Source of the DNA: Leeuwenhoekiella palythoae
GTDB lineage: Bacteria > Bacteroidota > Bacteroidia > Flavobacteriales > Flavobacteriaceae
Assembly (NCBI RefSeq): GCF_900130045.1
Contig: NZ_FQXT01000001.1
Span: 124,001 to 188,000 of the forward strand
Length of the DNA stretch: 64,000 bases
Direction of reading: 5' to 3'
Notes under the pieces: model-generated
Told to the model about the DNA's origin: nothing
Database searches by the model: none
The model's input: the letters and a program-made list of their open reading frames with translations, nothing else
Shown here: in pieces, positions 36,042 through 44,532 of the stretch
How positions within the stretch are numbered: the stretch's first letter is position 1
How the letters are laid out: every line of letters begins with the position of its first letter
Translations under genes and position numbers: made by a program

Positions 36042-36709
36042 TTCCGGCTTCGTATTTCAAAAGTCAGCCTGAACAAGCACCTAAAAATGTATCAGTAGAA
36101 TCGAAAACGGTTTCTGCTCCTGTTCAAAACAAAGAGCAGACAGCGGAAAAAACAGTAGAACCTGTTAAGCAGCCTATACCAAGTCAAGCGGCTGAACCTG
36201 AAACCGCTCAAGAACAACCACGCGTAAAGCCCAATTTAACCAATCAAAGTCAGCGCGTTTCAGGACTTTCTTTAAAAGGTTTACGCCGCAAAAAAGAAAT
36301 TCTTGAGCGACAAACTGAAAAAGAAGTTGATGTAAGCAAACTGCCGCGAGAGCCTTTCACCGAAATCGCAATGCAAGCCGCCTGGAAAGAATATGTGGCA
36401 AAACTTCAGAAAAAAGGTGAAAAAATTCTGGCTTCAAATCTGGAGACTGATACACCAACGTTAAAGGGAACTGCTATTCAAATTGAGTTTCCTAACGATA
36501 CCATGCGGGTAGAATTAGAACGCGCGCAACACGGACTTTTAGAATTTTTAAAGCGTAAGTTGCAGAATTACGACATCACCATTGATATCACGGTCAATGA
36601 GGCAGCAGAGCGTAAATATGCGTACACGACCCGTGAGAAATATGAAAAACTAAAGGATAAAAATCCTGATCTCGACTTACTACGTAAAACTTTTGATCTT
36701 GATATCTAA
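34950..36709 (+). CDS. dnaX: DNA polymerase III tau subunit (full-length product by -1 recoding)
   Basis: Clamp-loader ATPase and replisome organiser. It is read in one frame to 36026, then in the -1 frame from 36026 to the stop at 36709: 359 + 227 = 586 residues. The first part starts at TTG 34950 (MEQFIVSARKYRPATF, the exact family N-terminus). It has Walker A GPRGVGKTTCARILA, Walker B IIDEVHMLSSAAFNAFLKTL, the SRC motif LPTILSRCQIF and sensor 2 DGALRDALSTFDR. The zinc-binding Cys set of E. coli DnaX is missing. The -1 frame gives a Pro/Glu/Gln-rich linker, then the tau C-terminal domain (AWKEYVAKLQKKGEKI to LLRKTFDLDI). The last base of the stop is the first of miaE (TAATG). Confidence 0.85.
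36016..36050 (+). promoter_or_regulatory. dnaX recoding site: A10 slippery run with downstream hairpin
   Basis: Ten A (36016-36025) then G. In frame the last codons are AAA AAA AAG, so the heptamer A AAA AAG (36020-36026), the E. coli dnaX slip site, is present. AAGCC (36024-36028) can pair with GGCTT (36046-36050), with an inner AATT/AATT, making a hairpin around the zero-frame stop. GGAG lies just before the run, partly abutting it. The A10 run could also cause RNA polymerase slippage, as in Thermus. Confidence 0.7.
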
Positions 36710-37290
36710 TGCTAGGACTTAAATTACCCACAGACCCAAGATGGGTCAATATTGTTGAAATGAATATTGATGATATTCTTACGGATCACGCTTTCTGCGA
36801 GCAAAAAGCAACCTCTACGGCAATATCTTTAATTGTTTCTTTTCCTGAATATACTGAGCTCGTGCAAGAAATGATCGCTTTAGTAAAAGAAGAAATCAGC
36901 CATTTTAAGCTCGTTCACGATAAAATAATTGCCAGAGGAAAGACTTTAGGCCAGGACCGAAAGGATGCTTACGTAAATAAATTGCTCAAATTTTTTCCGA
37001 AGGGAGGCAGTAGAACGACACAATTGGTGCACCGCCTGTTATACGCGGCGCTTATAGAAGCCCGAAGCTGTGAACGATTTAGATTGCTATCACAGGAGCT
37101 TGAGGATGAAGAGTTGTGCACATTTTATCACAACCTAATGGTAAGTGAAGCCAATCATTATACTATGTTTTTAGGCTTTGCCCGTAAATATGGTGATGAA
37201 AAAGAAGTCAATAAGAAATGGCAGGATCTTCTAGATTTTGAAGCCGAAATTATGAAAGACCTTAGTAAAGAGGGTACTATTCACGGGTAA
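36709..37290 (+). CDS. miaE: tRNA-(ms2io6A37) hydroxylase MiaE-like
   Basis: A diiron oxygenase that hydroxylates the isopentenyl group of modified A37 in tRNA. Of 193 residues, the ferritin-like diiron ligands are visible as HAFCEQKATS, VKEEISHFKLVHD (ExxH), LLYAALIEARSCERF and MVSEANHYTMFLGFA (ExxH). The family opening LGLKLPTDPRWVNIVE fits. It starts on the last base of the dnaX stop. By family, the substrate is ms2i6A; the actual one here is not shown by sequence. Confidence 0.9.
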   Translation: MLGLKLPTDPRWVNIVEMNIDDILTDHAFCEQKATSTAISLIVSFPEYTELVQEMIALVKEEISHFKLVHDKIIARGKTLGQDRKDAYVNKLLKFFPKGGSRTTQLVHRLLYAALIEARSCERFRLLSQELEDEELCTFYHNLMVSEANHYTMFLGFARKYGDEKEVNKKWQDLLDFEAEIMKDLSKEGTIHG

Positions 37291-37329
37291 ACAAACTGCT
37301 TTAAGTTATTATACCTTCTGCAGCATACC

Positions 37330-37363
37330 AAAAAATAGCCGGCAAGTTGCCGGCTATTTTTTT
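37330..37363. terminator. Bidirectional terminator between miaE and the PorT-like gene
   Basis: AAAATAGCCGGCAA and TTGCCGGCTATTTT form a long GC-rich stem with a minimal loop, with A and T runs on both sides. Confidence 0.92.
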
Positions 37364-37375
37364 ATCTAAACTTTT

Positions 37376-37963
37376 TTAAAGTCGATAGGAGGCCATTAAA
37401 GCGAAGTACTGATTTTTTCCTTCGATACCTGAATAGCGCTCTTCGATTACATTTCTAAATCCTACAGAATAGCGTGCTTCAATAGATAGAAAATCAAATA
37501 CCTGAACACCAATTCCTCCAATTCCTGAATAATCGAAATTTTTATAAACCTCGTGATTGTCAGAATTCCATACAGCAACGCCTACTTGCGGCCCTAAGTG
37601 GATGTTGAACTTTCCAAAATTCTTTTTGAACAGTAAAGGCAACTGAAGGTAATCAAGTTCAGCACGCTCATCAAAAGGACGCATAGGCAAACCATCTTCT
37701 CCATTACCAAAATTATATTCAGGCCCTGTGTTAGGCTTTATACCTTGGCCGGAGTATAAAAATTCCGGTTGAAATTGAAATGCATTTCCCAGCGGGATTT
37801 CAGCAAAAACACCGGCTGCAAAACCATAGCGACTACTAGAGTCATCAAAGGCATCTCCACTCAAAGTAGAAACATTCATACCTATTTTAGCACCGTAGCG
37901 TACTCCTTGCGCAAAAGAATTAAATGCTGCCAAAAGAAATATTCCGAGTAAAAATTTCTTCAT
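37376..37963 (-). CDS. PorT-family outer-membrane beta-barrel protein
   Basis: A 195-residue protein with signal peptide MKKFLLGIFLLAAFNSFAQG, then an eight-strand barrel: RYGAKIGMNVSTLSGD, SRYGFAAGVFAEIPLGN, FQFQPEFLYSGQGIKP, YLQLPLLFKKNFGKFNIHLG, GPQVGVAVW, FLSIEARYSVGFRNV and the final aromatic-ended strand YFALMASYRL. The family (PF13568, outer membrane protein beta-barrel) includes PorT of the type IX secretion system, but most members are just small barrels, and nothing here links this one to secretion. Confidence 0.85.
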   Translation of the reverse strand: MKKFLLGIFLLAAFNSFAQGVRYGAKIGMNVSTLSGDAFDDSSSRYGFAAGVFAEIPLGNAFQFQPEFLYSGQGIKPNTGPEYNFGNGEDGLPMRPFDERAELDYLQLPLLFKKNFGKFNIHLGPQVGVAVWNSDNHEVYKNFDYSGIGGIGVQVFDFLSIEARYSVGFRNVIEERYSGIEGKNQYFALMASYRL

Positions 37964-38034
37964 AATTATATTTTTAAATTTGTTGAAGTTCAGTAAAGTA
38001 GCATAACAATATTACTACTATTTTTAATTGCAAC

Positions 38035-38934
38035 CTAAACCGGCAGCTTTTTATCGTTGTAAAGCGATTTAATGATACCATCAGACAAGCCTATCTTAGG
38101 AACGTGAATATTCTTAGCTCTACTCCATTTCATTGCAGAAAGATAAATACGGGTCGCCGGGATGATCACATCGGCACGATCCAGATTTAAACCAAGTTCT
38201 GTAACCCGTTCCTCATAAGTATAAGATTGTAAAAATTCGTAGAACGTGACCATATAAAAATACGTTAAGGGTTTGCCGTCCTTTTTACCGCTGAGTTTAA
38301 AAATCTTATTGATATTTCCACCAGAACCTATGAGTTCAATTTTGGTATGTCCGGCAGTGACTTCCTTAATCCAGTTTTCAACTTCGGTCCACGTGTTATG
38401 TCCTACTAAACCTTCTAGTAGTCGTACAGTTCCTAGTTTAAATGATCTGGAAGCAACTACCTCTCCTGCGCTATACAATGTAAATTCGGTACTACCTCCT
38501 CCTACATCAACGTATAAATAAGAACGGTCAGAAGCTATGAGGGACTTCAAATCGGTATTAGCAATAATCGCTGCTTCGTCGCTTCCGTCAATTATAGTGA
38601 TCTGAACACCTGTTTTTTTCTTTATCGTCTTCACAACCTCGCTTCCGTTTGTGGCTTCGCGCATTGCTGAGGTAGCACAAGCTTTATAGTCTACTACTTT
38701 ATGCGCCTTCATTAAAAGCTTAAACGCTTCCATAGTATCAATCATGCGCTCAATATTTTCTTCGGAAATTTTCTTTTCCTTAAAAACATCAGCTCCCAAC
38801 CGAATAGGCACACGCACTAAAGAACTTTTTCTAAAAATAGGATCGCGATCTTCTACCTCTATAACGTTTGCCACCAGCAAGCGCACGGCATTAGAGCCGA
38901 TGTCTATCGCACCGTATTTCTTTAGTTGAATCAT
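38035..38934 (-). CDS. Ppx/GppA-family exopolyphosphatase
   Basis: Hydrolyses terminal phosphate of polyphosphate or pppGpp. A 299-residue ASKHA protein with KYGAIDIGSNAVRLLVANV (phosphate 1), ACATSAMREATNG, YLYVDVGGGSTEFTLYSAGE (phosphate 2), SFKLGTVRLLEG and ELIGSGGNINKIFKLSG. It lacks the C-terminal HD domains of E. coli Ppx, as usual for the short form. It lies 3 nt after ppk1, so polyphosphate making and breaking are encoded together. Polyphosphate versus pppGpp specificity is not decided by sequence. Confidence 0.9.
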   Translation of the reverse strand: MIQLKKYGAIDIGSNAVRLLVANVIEVEDRDPIFRKSSLVRVPIRLGADVFKEKKISEENIERMIDTMEAFKLLMKAHKVVDYKACATSAMREATNGSEVVKTIKKKTGVQITIIDGSDEAAIIANTDLKSLIASDRSYLYVDVGGGSTEFTLYSAGEVVASRSFKLGTVRLLEGLVGHNTWTEVENWIKEVTAGHTKIELIGSGGNINKIFKLSGKKDGKPLTYFYMVTFYEFLQSYTYEERVTELGLNLDRADVIIPATRIYLSAMKWSRAKNIHVPKIGLSDGIIKSLYNDKKLPV

Positions 38935-38937
38935 AGT

Positions 38938-41022
38938 TTAAGTAAGTTTATTCAAATAGTAATCGTAAGTCGCAAACTGCGAGCGCAACGGAGCCTCATC
39001 ATTTTTGCGATACGCATTGTCCTGTTTTGCGGTAATCTCTCTGGCTTTCACATTATCATTCCAGCAGATCGTATATGTATCTATAATTTCCTGCTTGATA
39101 TCCTCATCATAGATTGGGCAAGTTACTTCTACCCTATTATCAAGATTTCGAGTCATCCAGTCTGACGACGAAATAAACACCTTCTCCTCGCCTTCTTCTC
39201 CAAAAATCATTACCCTAGGATGCTCTAGAAATTTATCTACGATGCTTATCAGTTTTATATTCTCACTCATTCCTTCAACTCCCGGAATCAAACAACATAC
39301 GCCACGAATGATCATATCTATTTTTACCCCAGCATTACTAGCAGCGTACAGCTTATCTATGATAGCATAATTAGACATACTGTTAAGCTTCAGTCTAATG
39401 TATCCTTTACCTCCACTTTTAACTTTTTTGATCTCGTTATCGATCAACTTATAGAACGTATTACGCGCATAATGCGGTGAGATCACTAAATGCTGATACG
39501 TATTGACGATATAATTGGTATCAAAGAAATTAAAGAGCTTACTCAGGTCTTTGAGTATTTGCTTATTTGCGGTAAATAGCGTGTAATCTGTATAAATGCG
39601 TGCGGTCATACCGTTGAAGTTTCCGGTACTTATAAACCCATAACGTTTAAGTCGTGAACCTTCTAAGCGCTCTATAACACACACTTTACTGTGCACTTTG
39701 AGCCCGGGAACACCAAAAATGAGCTTTACTCCTTCATCCTGCATTTTATTGGCATAACGCATATTACTCTCCTCATCAAAACGGGCGCGCAATTCAATTT
39801 GCACGGTTACTTCTTTTCCATTTTTAGCTGCATTGATCAAAGCACTAGCCACGTGGCTCAGTTTAGCCAAACGATAAATGGTGATTTTTATGGTTTTTAC
39901 TTTAGGATCCAGAGCGGCCTCGCGTAAAAACTTGATTACATATGCAAAGGTGTGGTACGGCGTGTATTGCAAAAAGTCTTTTTCTGCGACTTTTTTAAAC
40001 ATACTATCATTTAAACTAATCCCTTTAATGGGTAGCGGTTTTTGCTTAGCATAAAGCAAATCTGTACGGCCAAGACTAGGAAAATCCATATAATCCTTTC
40101 GGTTGTGATAACGGCCACCGGGAATGATACTGTCTGTATTTTCAATTCCTAATTTATTCAATAAAAAAGCTAATGTATCGTCGCCGATAGTCTGATCGTG
40201 TACAAAGCGTACCGGCTCTGCATCTTCACGCCCTTTTACACTTTTAGATAATTTCTCAATAAAACTTTTCCCCAGATCAGATTCGAGATCTAGCTCAGCA
40301 TCACGCGTGATCTTAATCATATGTGCCGAAATCTCATCGTACTCAAATATGCTGAAAACCGATTCTAAATTATACCGAATCAAATCATCAAGGATCATAA
40401 TATAATCATTACCATCAACCTGCGGAAGCACCACAAAACGATCAAGCTCGCTAGGAATTTCAACCAAAGCATAAATAGGTTTTTTACTGCCCTTTTTCTT
40501 CATGGTGATCGTCAGATACGCCTCAAGATCCTGAATACGCGGAAGCTCTAGATCATCGCTTAAAACAATGGTAACCAAAGCCGGACTCACTTTTTCGGTG
40601 AAAAAAGATTTAATGTACTCGCTATGCTCAGGAAAATGTACCTCATTTTCTTTGATCACGTAAATTCCCTCTTCTTTTAAACGCTGGAGAATGTCATCAA
40701 TAATATTTAAACTTTCTTCCTGCTGTTGAATTACGATGCGCGTAATTTTCTCAAGAAGTTCATCTGCTGCGTAAACACCCAAAGCCTTACGGCCCTTTTT
40801 ACCCGCTTCTACAATACGTTTTACCGTGGCATAACGCACTTTAAAAAACTCATCGAGATTATTAGAAAAGATTCCTACAAACCTTAAACGCTCAATCAAC
40901 GGAACCGTTTCATCAGCAGCCTCTTGCAAGACTCTGGCATTAAATTGCAGCCAGCTGATTTCTCTATTAATATAACGCGTTTCATCTGCTTCTAAAGTGG
41001 CCATATTTATTCGGTTATCCAT
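38938..41022 (-). CDS. ppk1: Polyphosphate kinase 1
   Basis: Transfers ATP gamma-phosphate to a growing polyphosphate chain. The 694 residues hold the N domain (YINREISWLQFNARVLQEA), head domain (ESVFSIFEYDEISAHMIKIT), and two PLD-like catalytic domains with GVPGLKVHSKVCVIER (the autophosphorylated His), YGFISTGNFNGMTARIYTDY and FISSSDWMTRNLDNRVEVTC. It begins at the ATG right after the sixA stop (no gap). MATLEADE six codons in is an alternative start. Confidence 0.96.
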   Translation of the reverse strand: MDNRINMATLEADETRYINREISWLQFNARVLQEAADETVPLIERLRFVGIFSNNLDEFFKVRYATVKRIVEAGKKGRKALGVYAADELLEKITRIVIQQQEESLNIIDDILQRLKEEGIYVIKENEVHFPEHSEYIKSFFTEKVSPALVTIVLSDDLELPRIQDLEAYLTITMKKKGSKKPIYALVEIPSELDRFVVLPQVDGNDYIMILDDLIRYNLESVFSIFEYDEISAHMIKITRDAELDLESDLGKSFIEKLSKSVKGREDAEPVRFVHDQTIGDDTLAFLLNKLGIENTDSIIPGGRYHNRKDYMDFPSLGRTDLLYAKQKPLPIKGISLNDSMFKKVAEKDFLQYTPYHTFAYVIKFLREAALDPKVKTIKITIYRLAKLSHVASALINAAKNGKEVTVQIELRARFDEESNMRYANKMQDEGVKLIFGVPGLKVHSKVCVIERLEGSRLKRYGFISTGNFNGMTARIYTDYTLFTANKQILKDLSKLFNFFDTNYIVNTYQHLVISPHYARNTFYKLIDNEIKKVKSGGKGYIRLKLNSMSNYAIIDKLYAASNAGVKIDMIIRGVCCLIPGVEGMSENIKLISIVDKFLEHPRVMIFGEEGEEKVFISSSDWMTRNLDNRVEVTCPIYDEDIKQEIIDTYTICWNDNVKAREITAKQDNAYRKNDEAPLRSQFATYDYYLNKLT

Positions 41023-41508
41023 TTATTTAATTTGCTTCGGTTTGATGTATAGCTTGGTTTCACCAAGATCTATTTCACTCCAGTGCTTCACATTAAAGGT
41101 AATTTCTGTAAATGCTGCAGTGGCTACATTATCTATTGGTTTATTTCCGTATTGATTTACCCAATAAGTCAGTGCATTATTGTGCCCAAATACCATCAAA
41201 CGGTCAATCTCATCATCACAAGATCGTATGAAACTATCAAGCCCCGTCCCATTAAAATCATACAATTGGTGCGAAAGTTCTAACCGCTCTTCCGGGATTC
41301 CTAGCTCTTTCAAATACAGTAAAGCTGTGGTTTTTGCACGAACAGCGTCACTGCTCACTATGCGCTGTGGTAATGTAATTTTTTCACGAATATAGGCTCC
41401 CATTTTAGGAGCGTCTGAAAGGCCACGCTCGTTTAAGGGCCGCTCGTGATCATCAAGATCAAACTCCCACGATGACTTGGCGTGACGTACTAGATATAAT
41501 GTTTTCAT
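41023..41508 (-). CDS. sixA: SixA-type phosphohistidine phosphatase (histidine phosphatase family)
   Basis: A 161-residue protein of the RHG phosphatase family. The catalytic block LYLVRHAKSSWEFDLDDHER starts the protein, with RPLNERGLSDAPKMG, RIVSSDAVRAKTTA and the second His in LMVFGHNNALTYW. E. coli SixA acts on phosphohistidine of the phosphotransferase system; here the first place in a sixA-ppk1-ppx unit suggests a role with polyphosphate or phospho-signals (inference). TAAATTTA lies just before the start. Confidence 0.88.
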   Translation of the reverse strand: MKTLYLVRHAKSSWEFDLDDHERPLNERGLSDAPKMGAYIREKITLPQRIVSSDAVRAKTTALLYLKELGIPEERLELSHQLYDFNGTGLDSFIRSCDDEIDRLMVFGHNNALTYWVNQYGNKPIDNVATAAFTEITFNVKHWSEIDLGETKLYIKPKQIK

Positions 41509-41517
41509 ACTGTAAAT

Positions 41518-42162
41518 TTAAGGGGCAAGGCGTTCTAATTTCCAGTGAACACCGCCCGGAGTATAGCGCAACCTATCGTGAAGACGGTTGGGTCTACCTT
41601 GCCAAAATTCAAATTCGGTAGGCACCACGAGATACCCACCCCAATGTGGTGGTTTAGGTATTTCGGTTGCGGCATATTTTTTTTCTAGGTCTGCAAGACG
41701 CTGCTCTAAAAATTCGCGATCAGGAATCACCTCACTTTGTGGAGACGTCCAGGCACCTAACTGACTTCCTGCAGGTCTACTGTGAAAATAAGCTGTAGAA
41801 GTCGCTTCTGACACCTTTTCAGCACGACCTTTAATTATAACTTGTCGTTCCATTTGGGGCCAGAAAAATGAAATACAGAGATTGGGATTTTGAGCGATCG
41901 CCTGGCCTTTTTCGCTTTCATAATTGGTATAAAAAACAAAGCCATTTTCATCATAGCTTTTTAATAAAACCACACGACTTTTAGGAAAACCATCAAGACC
42001 AATTGTAGACACCGTCATCGCGTTTACTTCGCTTTCTGCCGCAACGGCTTCGGTCTCCTGAAACCACTTTTTAAACTGCTCAAACGGATTGTTTTCGCTT
42101 TGCGAAATCGTTAATTCACTTTTTTCGTAAGACTTTCTATAATCGCTTAAATCTTCTGCCAT
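41518..42162 (-). CDS. pdxH: Pyridoxamine/pyridoxine 5'-phosphate oxidase
   Basis: FMN enzyme for the last step of PLP synthesis and salvage. The 214 residues read from MAEDLSDYRKSYEKSEL through NAMTVSTIGLDGFPKSRVVL, GFVFYTNYESEKGQ, FWPQMERQVIIKGRAEKV, SQLGAWTSPQSEVI and the closing EFWQGRPNRLHDRLRY, all family hallmarks. The frame is open to a TTG at 42180, but ATG 42162 fits the family. It lies 9 nt upstream of sixA, so it may lead the sixA-ppk1-ppx unit. Confidence 0.95.
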   Translation of the reverse strand: MAEDLSDYRKSYEKSELTISQSENNPFEQFKKWFQETEAVAAESEVNAMTVSTIGLDGFPKSRVVLLKSYDENGFVFYTNYESEKGQAIAQNPNLCISFFWPQMERQVIIKGRAEKVSEATSTAYFHSRPAGSQLGAWTSPQSEVIPDREFLEQRLADLEKKYAATEIPKPPHWGGYLVVPTEFEFWQGRPNRLHDRLRYTPGGVHWKLERLAP

Positions 42163-42212
42163 TTTCTTATTTTGAAGCAAGGTACATCAATGTGCTATAA
42201 AGGTAAAAAGCA

Positions 42213-42220
42213 CAAACGTA
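42213..42220 (-). promoter_or_regulatory. -7 promoter box of pdxH
   Basis: TACGTTTG, exact TAnnTTTG, 50 nt before ATG 42162; a near match TACCTTTA lies closer (42205-42198 region) and could be the real one. Confidence 0.4.
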
Positions 42221-42269
42221 TCTTTTACCAAAATTTAAAATTAAATAAGAAAAGAAATCAATTTAGATC

Positions 42270-43190
42270 CTAGACCGGCAGTTCGTCAAAATCAAAAACT
42301 TTACCATCATCAGCGGTAAGCACATTCTCAAAAACAGCTTTGGCCTCATTCGCAAACAAGGTCAGATCAGGATAGCGGGTACTGTAATGTCCCAAGATTA
42401 AATACTGAGCATTTGCGCCCTTTGCCATAAGACCTGCTTCACGCGCGGTAGAATGCCCGGTGGGATTCGCCAACTTAGCGTGAGCTTCTAAAAAAGTAGA
42501 CTCGTGATACAAAAAGGTCACATTTTTTAACTGCGGAAGGTTGTCTGGCTTATAAATCGTATCACTGCAAAACGCATAACTGCGCGGTGGATCAGGATCA
42601 AAAGTAAGTTCCTTGTTTGGTATAACTGTACCGTCATCGAGTATCGCATCTCCCCCGGCTTTGATCTTTCGGTAATAGACCACATCGATCTCGTGTTGTA
42701 AACACGCATTCATATTGAGTTTACGCTCTCCCGGTTTTTCTTTGAATAAAAACCCGTTGGCGTAAATGCGATGCTTTAACGGAATGGTTTCTACGGAAAC
42801 TTTTTCGTCCTCAAAAATGAGCTGCGGCTCTTTGCTTTCTAACTCGTGAAAATATAGCGGATAATTGGTCCAAGAATTAGAAAGTTTCAACTGAAGCGTT
42901 ATCGCTTGTTTGATTCCTTTAGGACCATACACGTGCAGTTCTTTTTCTCTATTGAGTAATCTAAACGTAGAAATAAGTCCAACTAATCCAAAGAAATGAT
43001 CCCCGTGCAAATGCGAGATAAAGATGTGCTTAATCTTAGAAAACTTAACCTTATTGCGGCGTAATTCTACTTGGGTGCCCTCACCACAATCAATTAAAAA
43101 CAAGTGGTTTTTAATTTGTAATACTTGTGAAGTAGGATTAGTAAAACTACGAGGTGTTGCTGCATAACAGCCTAAAATGGTAAGCTTCAT
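42270..43190 (-). CDS. rnz: Ribonuclease Z (tRNA 3' endonuclease)
   Basis: Metallo-beta-lactamase nuclease that cuts the 3' trailer of tRNA precursors. The 306 residues show LTILGCYAATPRSFTNPTSQ, FLIDCGEGTQVELRR, the metal site IFISHLHGDHFFGLVGL (HxHxDH), YAFCSDTIYKP, LYHESTF, and AKLANPTGHSTAREAG with the late His and LILGHYSTRY. The substrate-specific PxKRN-like exosite is not examined. Length normal for the short form. Confidence 0.95.
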   Translation of the reverse strand: MKLTILGCYAATPRSFTNPTSQVLQIKNHLFLIDCGEGTQVELRRNKVKFSKIKHIFISHLHGDHFFGLVGLISTFRLLNREKELHVYGPKGIKQAITLQLKLSNSWTNYPLYFHELESKEPQLIFEDEKVSVETIPLKHRIYANGFLFKEKPGERKLNMNACLQHEIDVVYYRKIKAGGDAILDDGTVIPNKELTFDPDPPRSYAFCSDTIYKPDNLPQLKNVTFLYHESTFLEAHAKLANPTGHSTAREAGLMAKGANAQYLILGHYSTRYPDLTLFANEAKAVFENVLTADDGKVFDFDELPV

Positions 43191-43252
43191 TAATAAGGAA
43201 CGATTAATATGCGTAAGTTACAGCATAAAAATCTATTTAAAGAATGTAGTAC

Positions 43253-43588
43253 TTAAAACCCTAGATCACGCTGTATTTCTTCAAGATCGATCACATCTTT
43301 AGCCTCATCCAGTGTAGGCACTACCATAAGTTCTTCAGGCACGTGATCAACATGAACCGCCTTATTTACCAGAACAAAAGACTTTTGCGCGGCGCGCTGC
43401 GCATTAGAAAGCGGTAAAAAGTACAAAAGCTCTTCTAAAGTAAGGGTTTCATATTTTAAAAGGTCGATTACCAAGTTCTTTTCGGCGTGTGCTTTGGGGA
43501 CAATAAAATCAAGAAAAGAAGCAAAACTTTTTACTCCGTTTTCCTCATCGGCAAGAATGGTATAAGTATCTTTTTCGGTTATGATCAT
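43253..43588 (-). CDS. Small protein linked to pyrB, possibly STAS-like, function unknown
   Basis: A 111-residue cytoplasmic acidic protein. IITEKDTYTILADEENG, KNLVIDLLKY and SFVLVNKAVHVDHVPEELMV alternate strands and helices in a way that resembles an anti-sigma-antagonist (STAS) fold, but without a firm signature. It overlaps the pyrB stop by 4 nt (ATGA), so the two are translationally coupled. It sits upstream of RNase Z by 62 nt. I do not recognise a named family. Confidence 0.65.
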   Translation of the reverse strand: MIITEKDTYTILADEENGVKSFASFLDFIVPKAHAEKNLVIDLLKYETLTLEELLYFLPLSNAQRAAQKSFVLVNKAVHVDHVPEELMVVPTLDEAKDVIDLEEIQRDLGF

Positions 43589-44517
43589 TGCTGTTTGATT
43601 TTTGAAGCCAGCAAATATATCACTGCCATTCTAATTGCGACACCATTTTCGACCTGATTAAGTATGATAGATTGGCCGCTGTCTGCCACATCACTGGTAA
43701 TCTCAACTCCGCGATTAATAGGCCCAGGGTGCATCACGACAATCTCTTTATCCAGTGAATCAAGCAATTCTTTATCTAAACCGTATTGTTGCGTATACTC
43801 CCGAGTAGATGGAAAATAGCTGATATCCATACGCTCATTTTGAACCCGCAACATATTGGCTACATCACACCATTCTAATGCTTTTCTTAGGTTAAGCTCA
43901 ACCTCAACACCAAGCGATTCAATATATTTTGGCATCAAAGTTTTTGGTCCACAAACTTTAACTTCAGCTCCTAAATGCTTCAGCGCATATATATTAGAAA
44001 GCGCCACACGACTGTGGAGAATATCTCCTACGATCACGACTTTCTTTCCGGCGACTTCTCCCAGCTTTTTAGTAATAGAATAACTATCAAGCAAGGCTTG
44101 CGTAGGATGCTCATGTGCACCATCGCCCGCATTTACGATGCTCGCTTTAATATTTTTAGAAAGAAAAACACCCGCTCCCGGATTAGGATGACGCATCACC
44201 ACCATATCTACTTTCATAGACAAGATGTTGTTCACCGTGTCTATTAAAGTTTCTCCTTTTTTAACCGAAGAAGCACCTGCCGAAAAATTGATCACATCTG
44301 CGCTCAGCCGTTTTTCTGCAAGTTCAAAAGAAAGTTTAGTACGTGTAGAATTCTCAAAGAAAAGATTGGCAATGGTAATATCTCGTAACGAAGGAACTTT
44401 CTTAATCGGCCTATTGATTACTTCTTTAAAATGATCTGCCGTTTCAAAAATGAGGTCAATATCTGCTTTTGTGATATACTTGATCCCCAATAAGTGGTTT
44501 ACACTTAACTCGCTCAT
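43585..44517 (-). CDS. pyrB: Aspartate carbamoyltransferase catalytic subunit
   Basis: Second committed step of pyrimidine synthesis. The 310 residues hold the carbamoyl-phosphate site NLFFENSTRTKLSFELAEKR, VVMRHPNPGAG, GDGAHEHPTQALLDSYSI, VVIVGDILHSRVALSN and the aspartate loop VMHPGPINRGVEI. No regulatory pyrI gene is present; this is the form found with pyrR. It follows pyrR by 15 nt and is coupled to the small downstream protein. Confidence 0.96.
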   Translation of the reverse strand: MSELSVNHLLGIKYITKADIDLIFETADHFKEVINRPIKKVPSLRDITIANLFFENSTRTKLSFELAEKRLSADVINFSAGASSVKKGETLIDTVNNILSMKVDMVVMRHPNPGAGVFLSKNIKASIVNAGDGAHEHPTQALLDSYSITKKLGEVAGKKVVIVGDILHSRVALSNIYALKHLGAEVKVCGPKTLMPKYIESLGVEVELNLRKALEWCDVANMLRVQNERMDISYFPSTREYTQQYGLDKELLDSLDKEIVVMHPGPINRGVEITSDVADSGQSIILNQVENGVAIRMAVIYLLASKIKQQ

Positions 44518-44532
44518 TCTGTTACTTTATAA

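Noticed and set aside
36042-36370. dnaX as a pseudogene broken by a frameshift
   Set aside because: The break sits exactly at a phased A AAA AAG slip site, the -1 frame stays open for 227 codons, and both halves are conserved; recoding explains it better, though a sequencing error in the A run cannot be excluded from sequence alone.
37376-37963. PorT of the type IX secretion system
   Set aside because: It belongs to the broad barrel family, but no other T9SS gene is in the window and no specific feature separates it from generic barrels.
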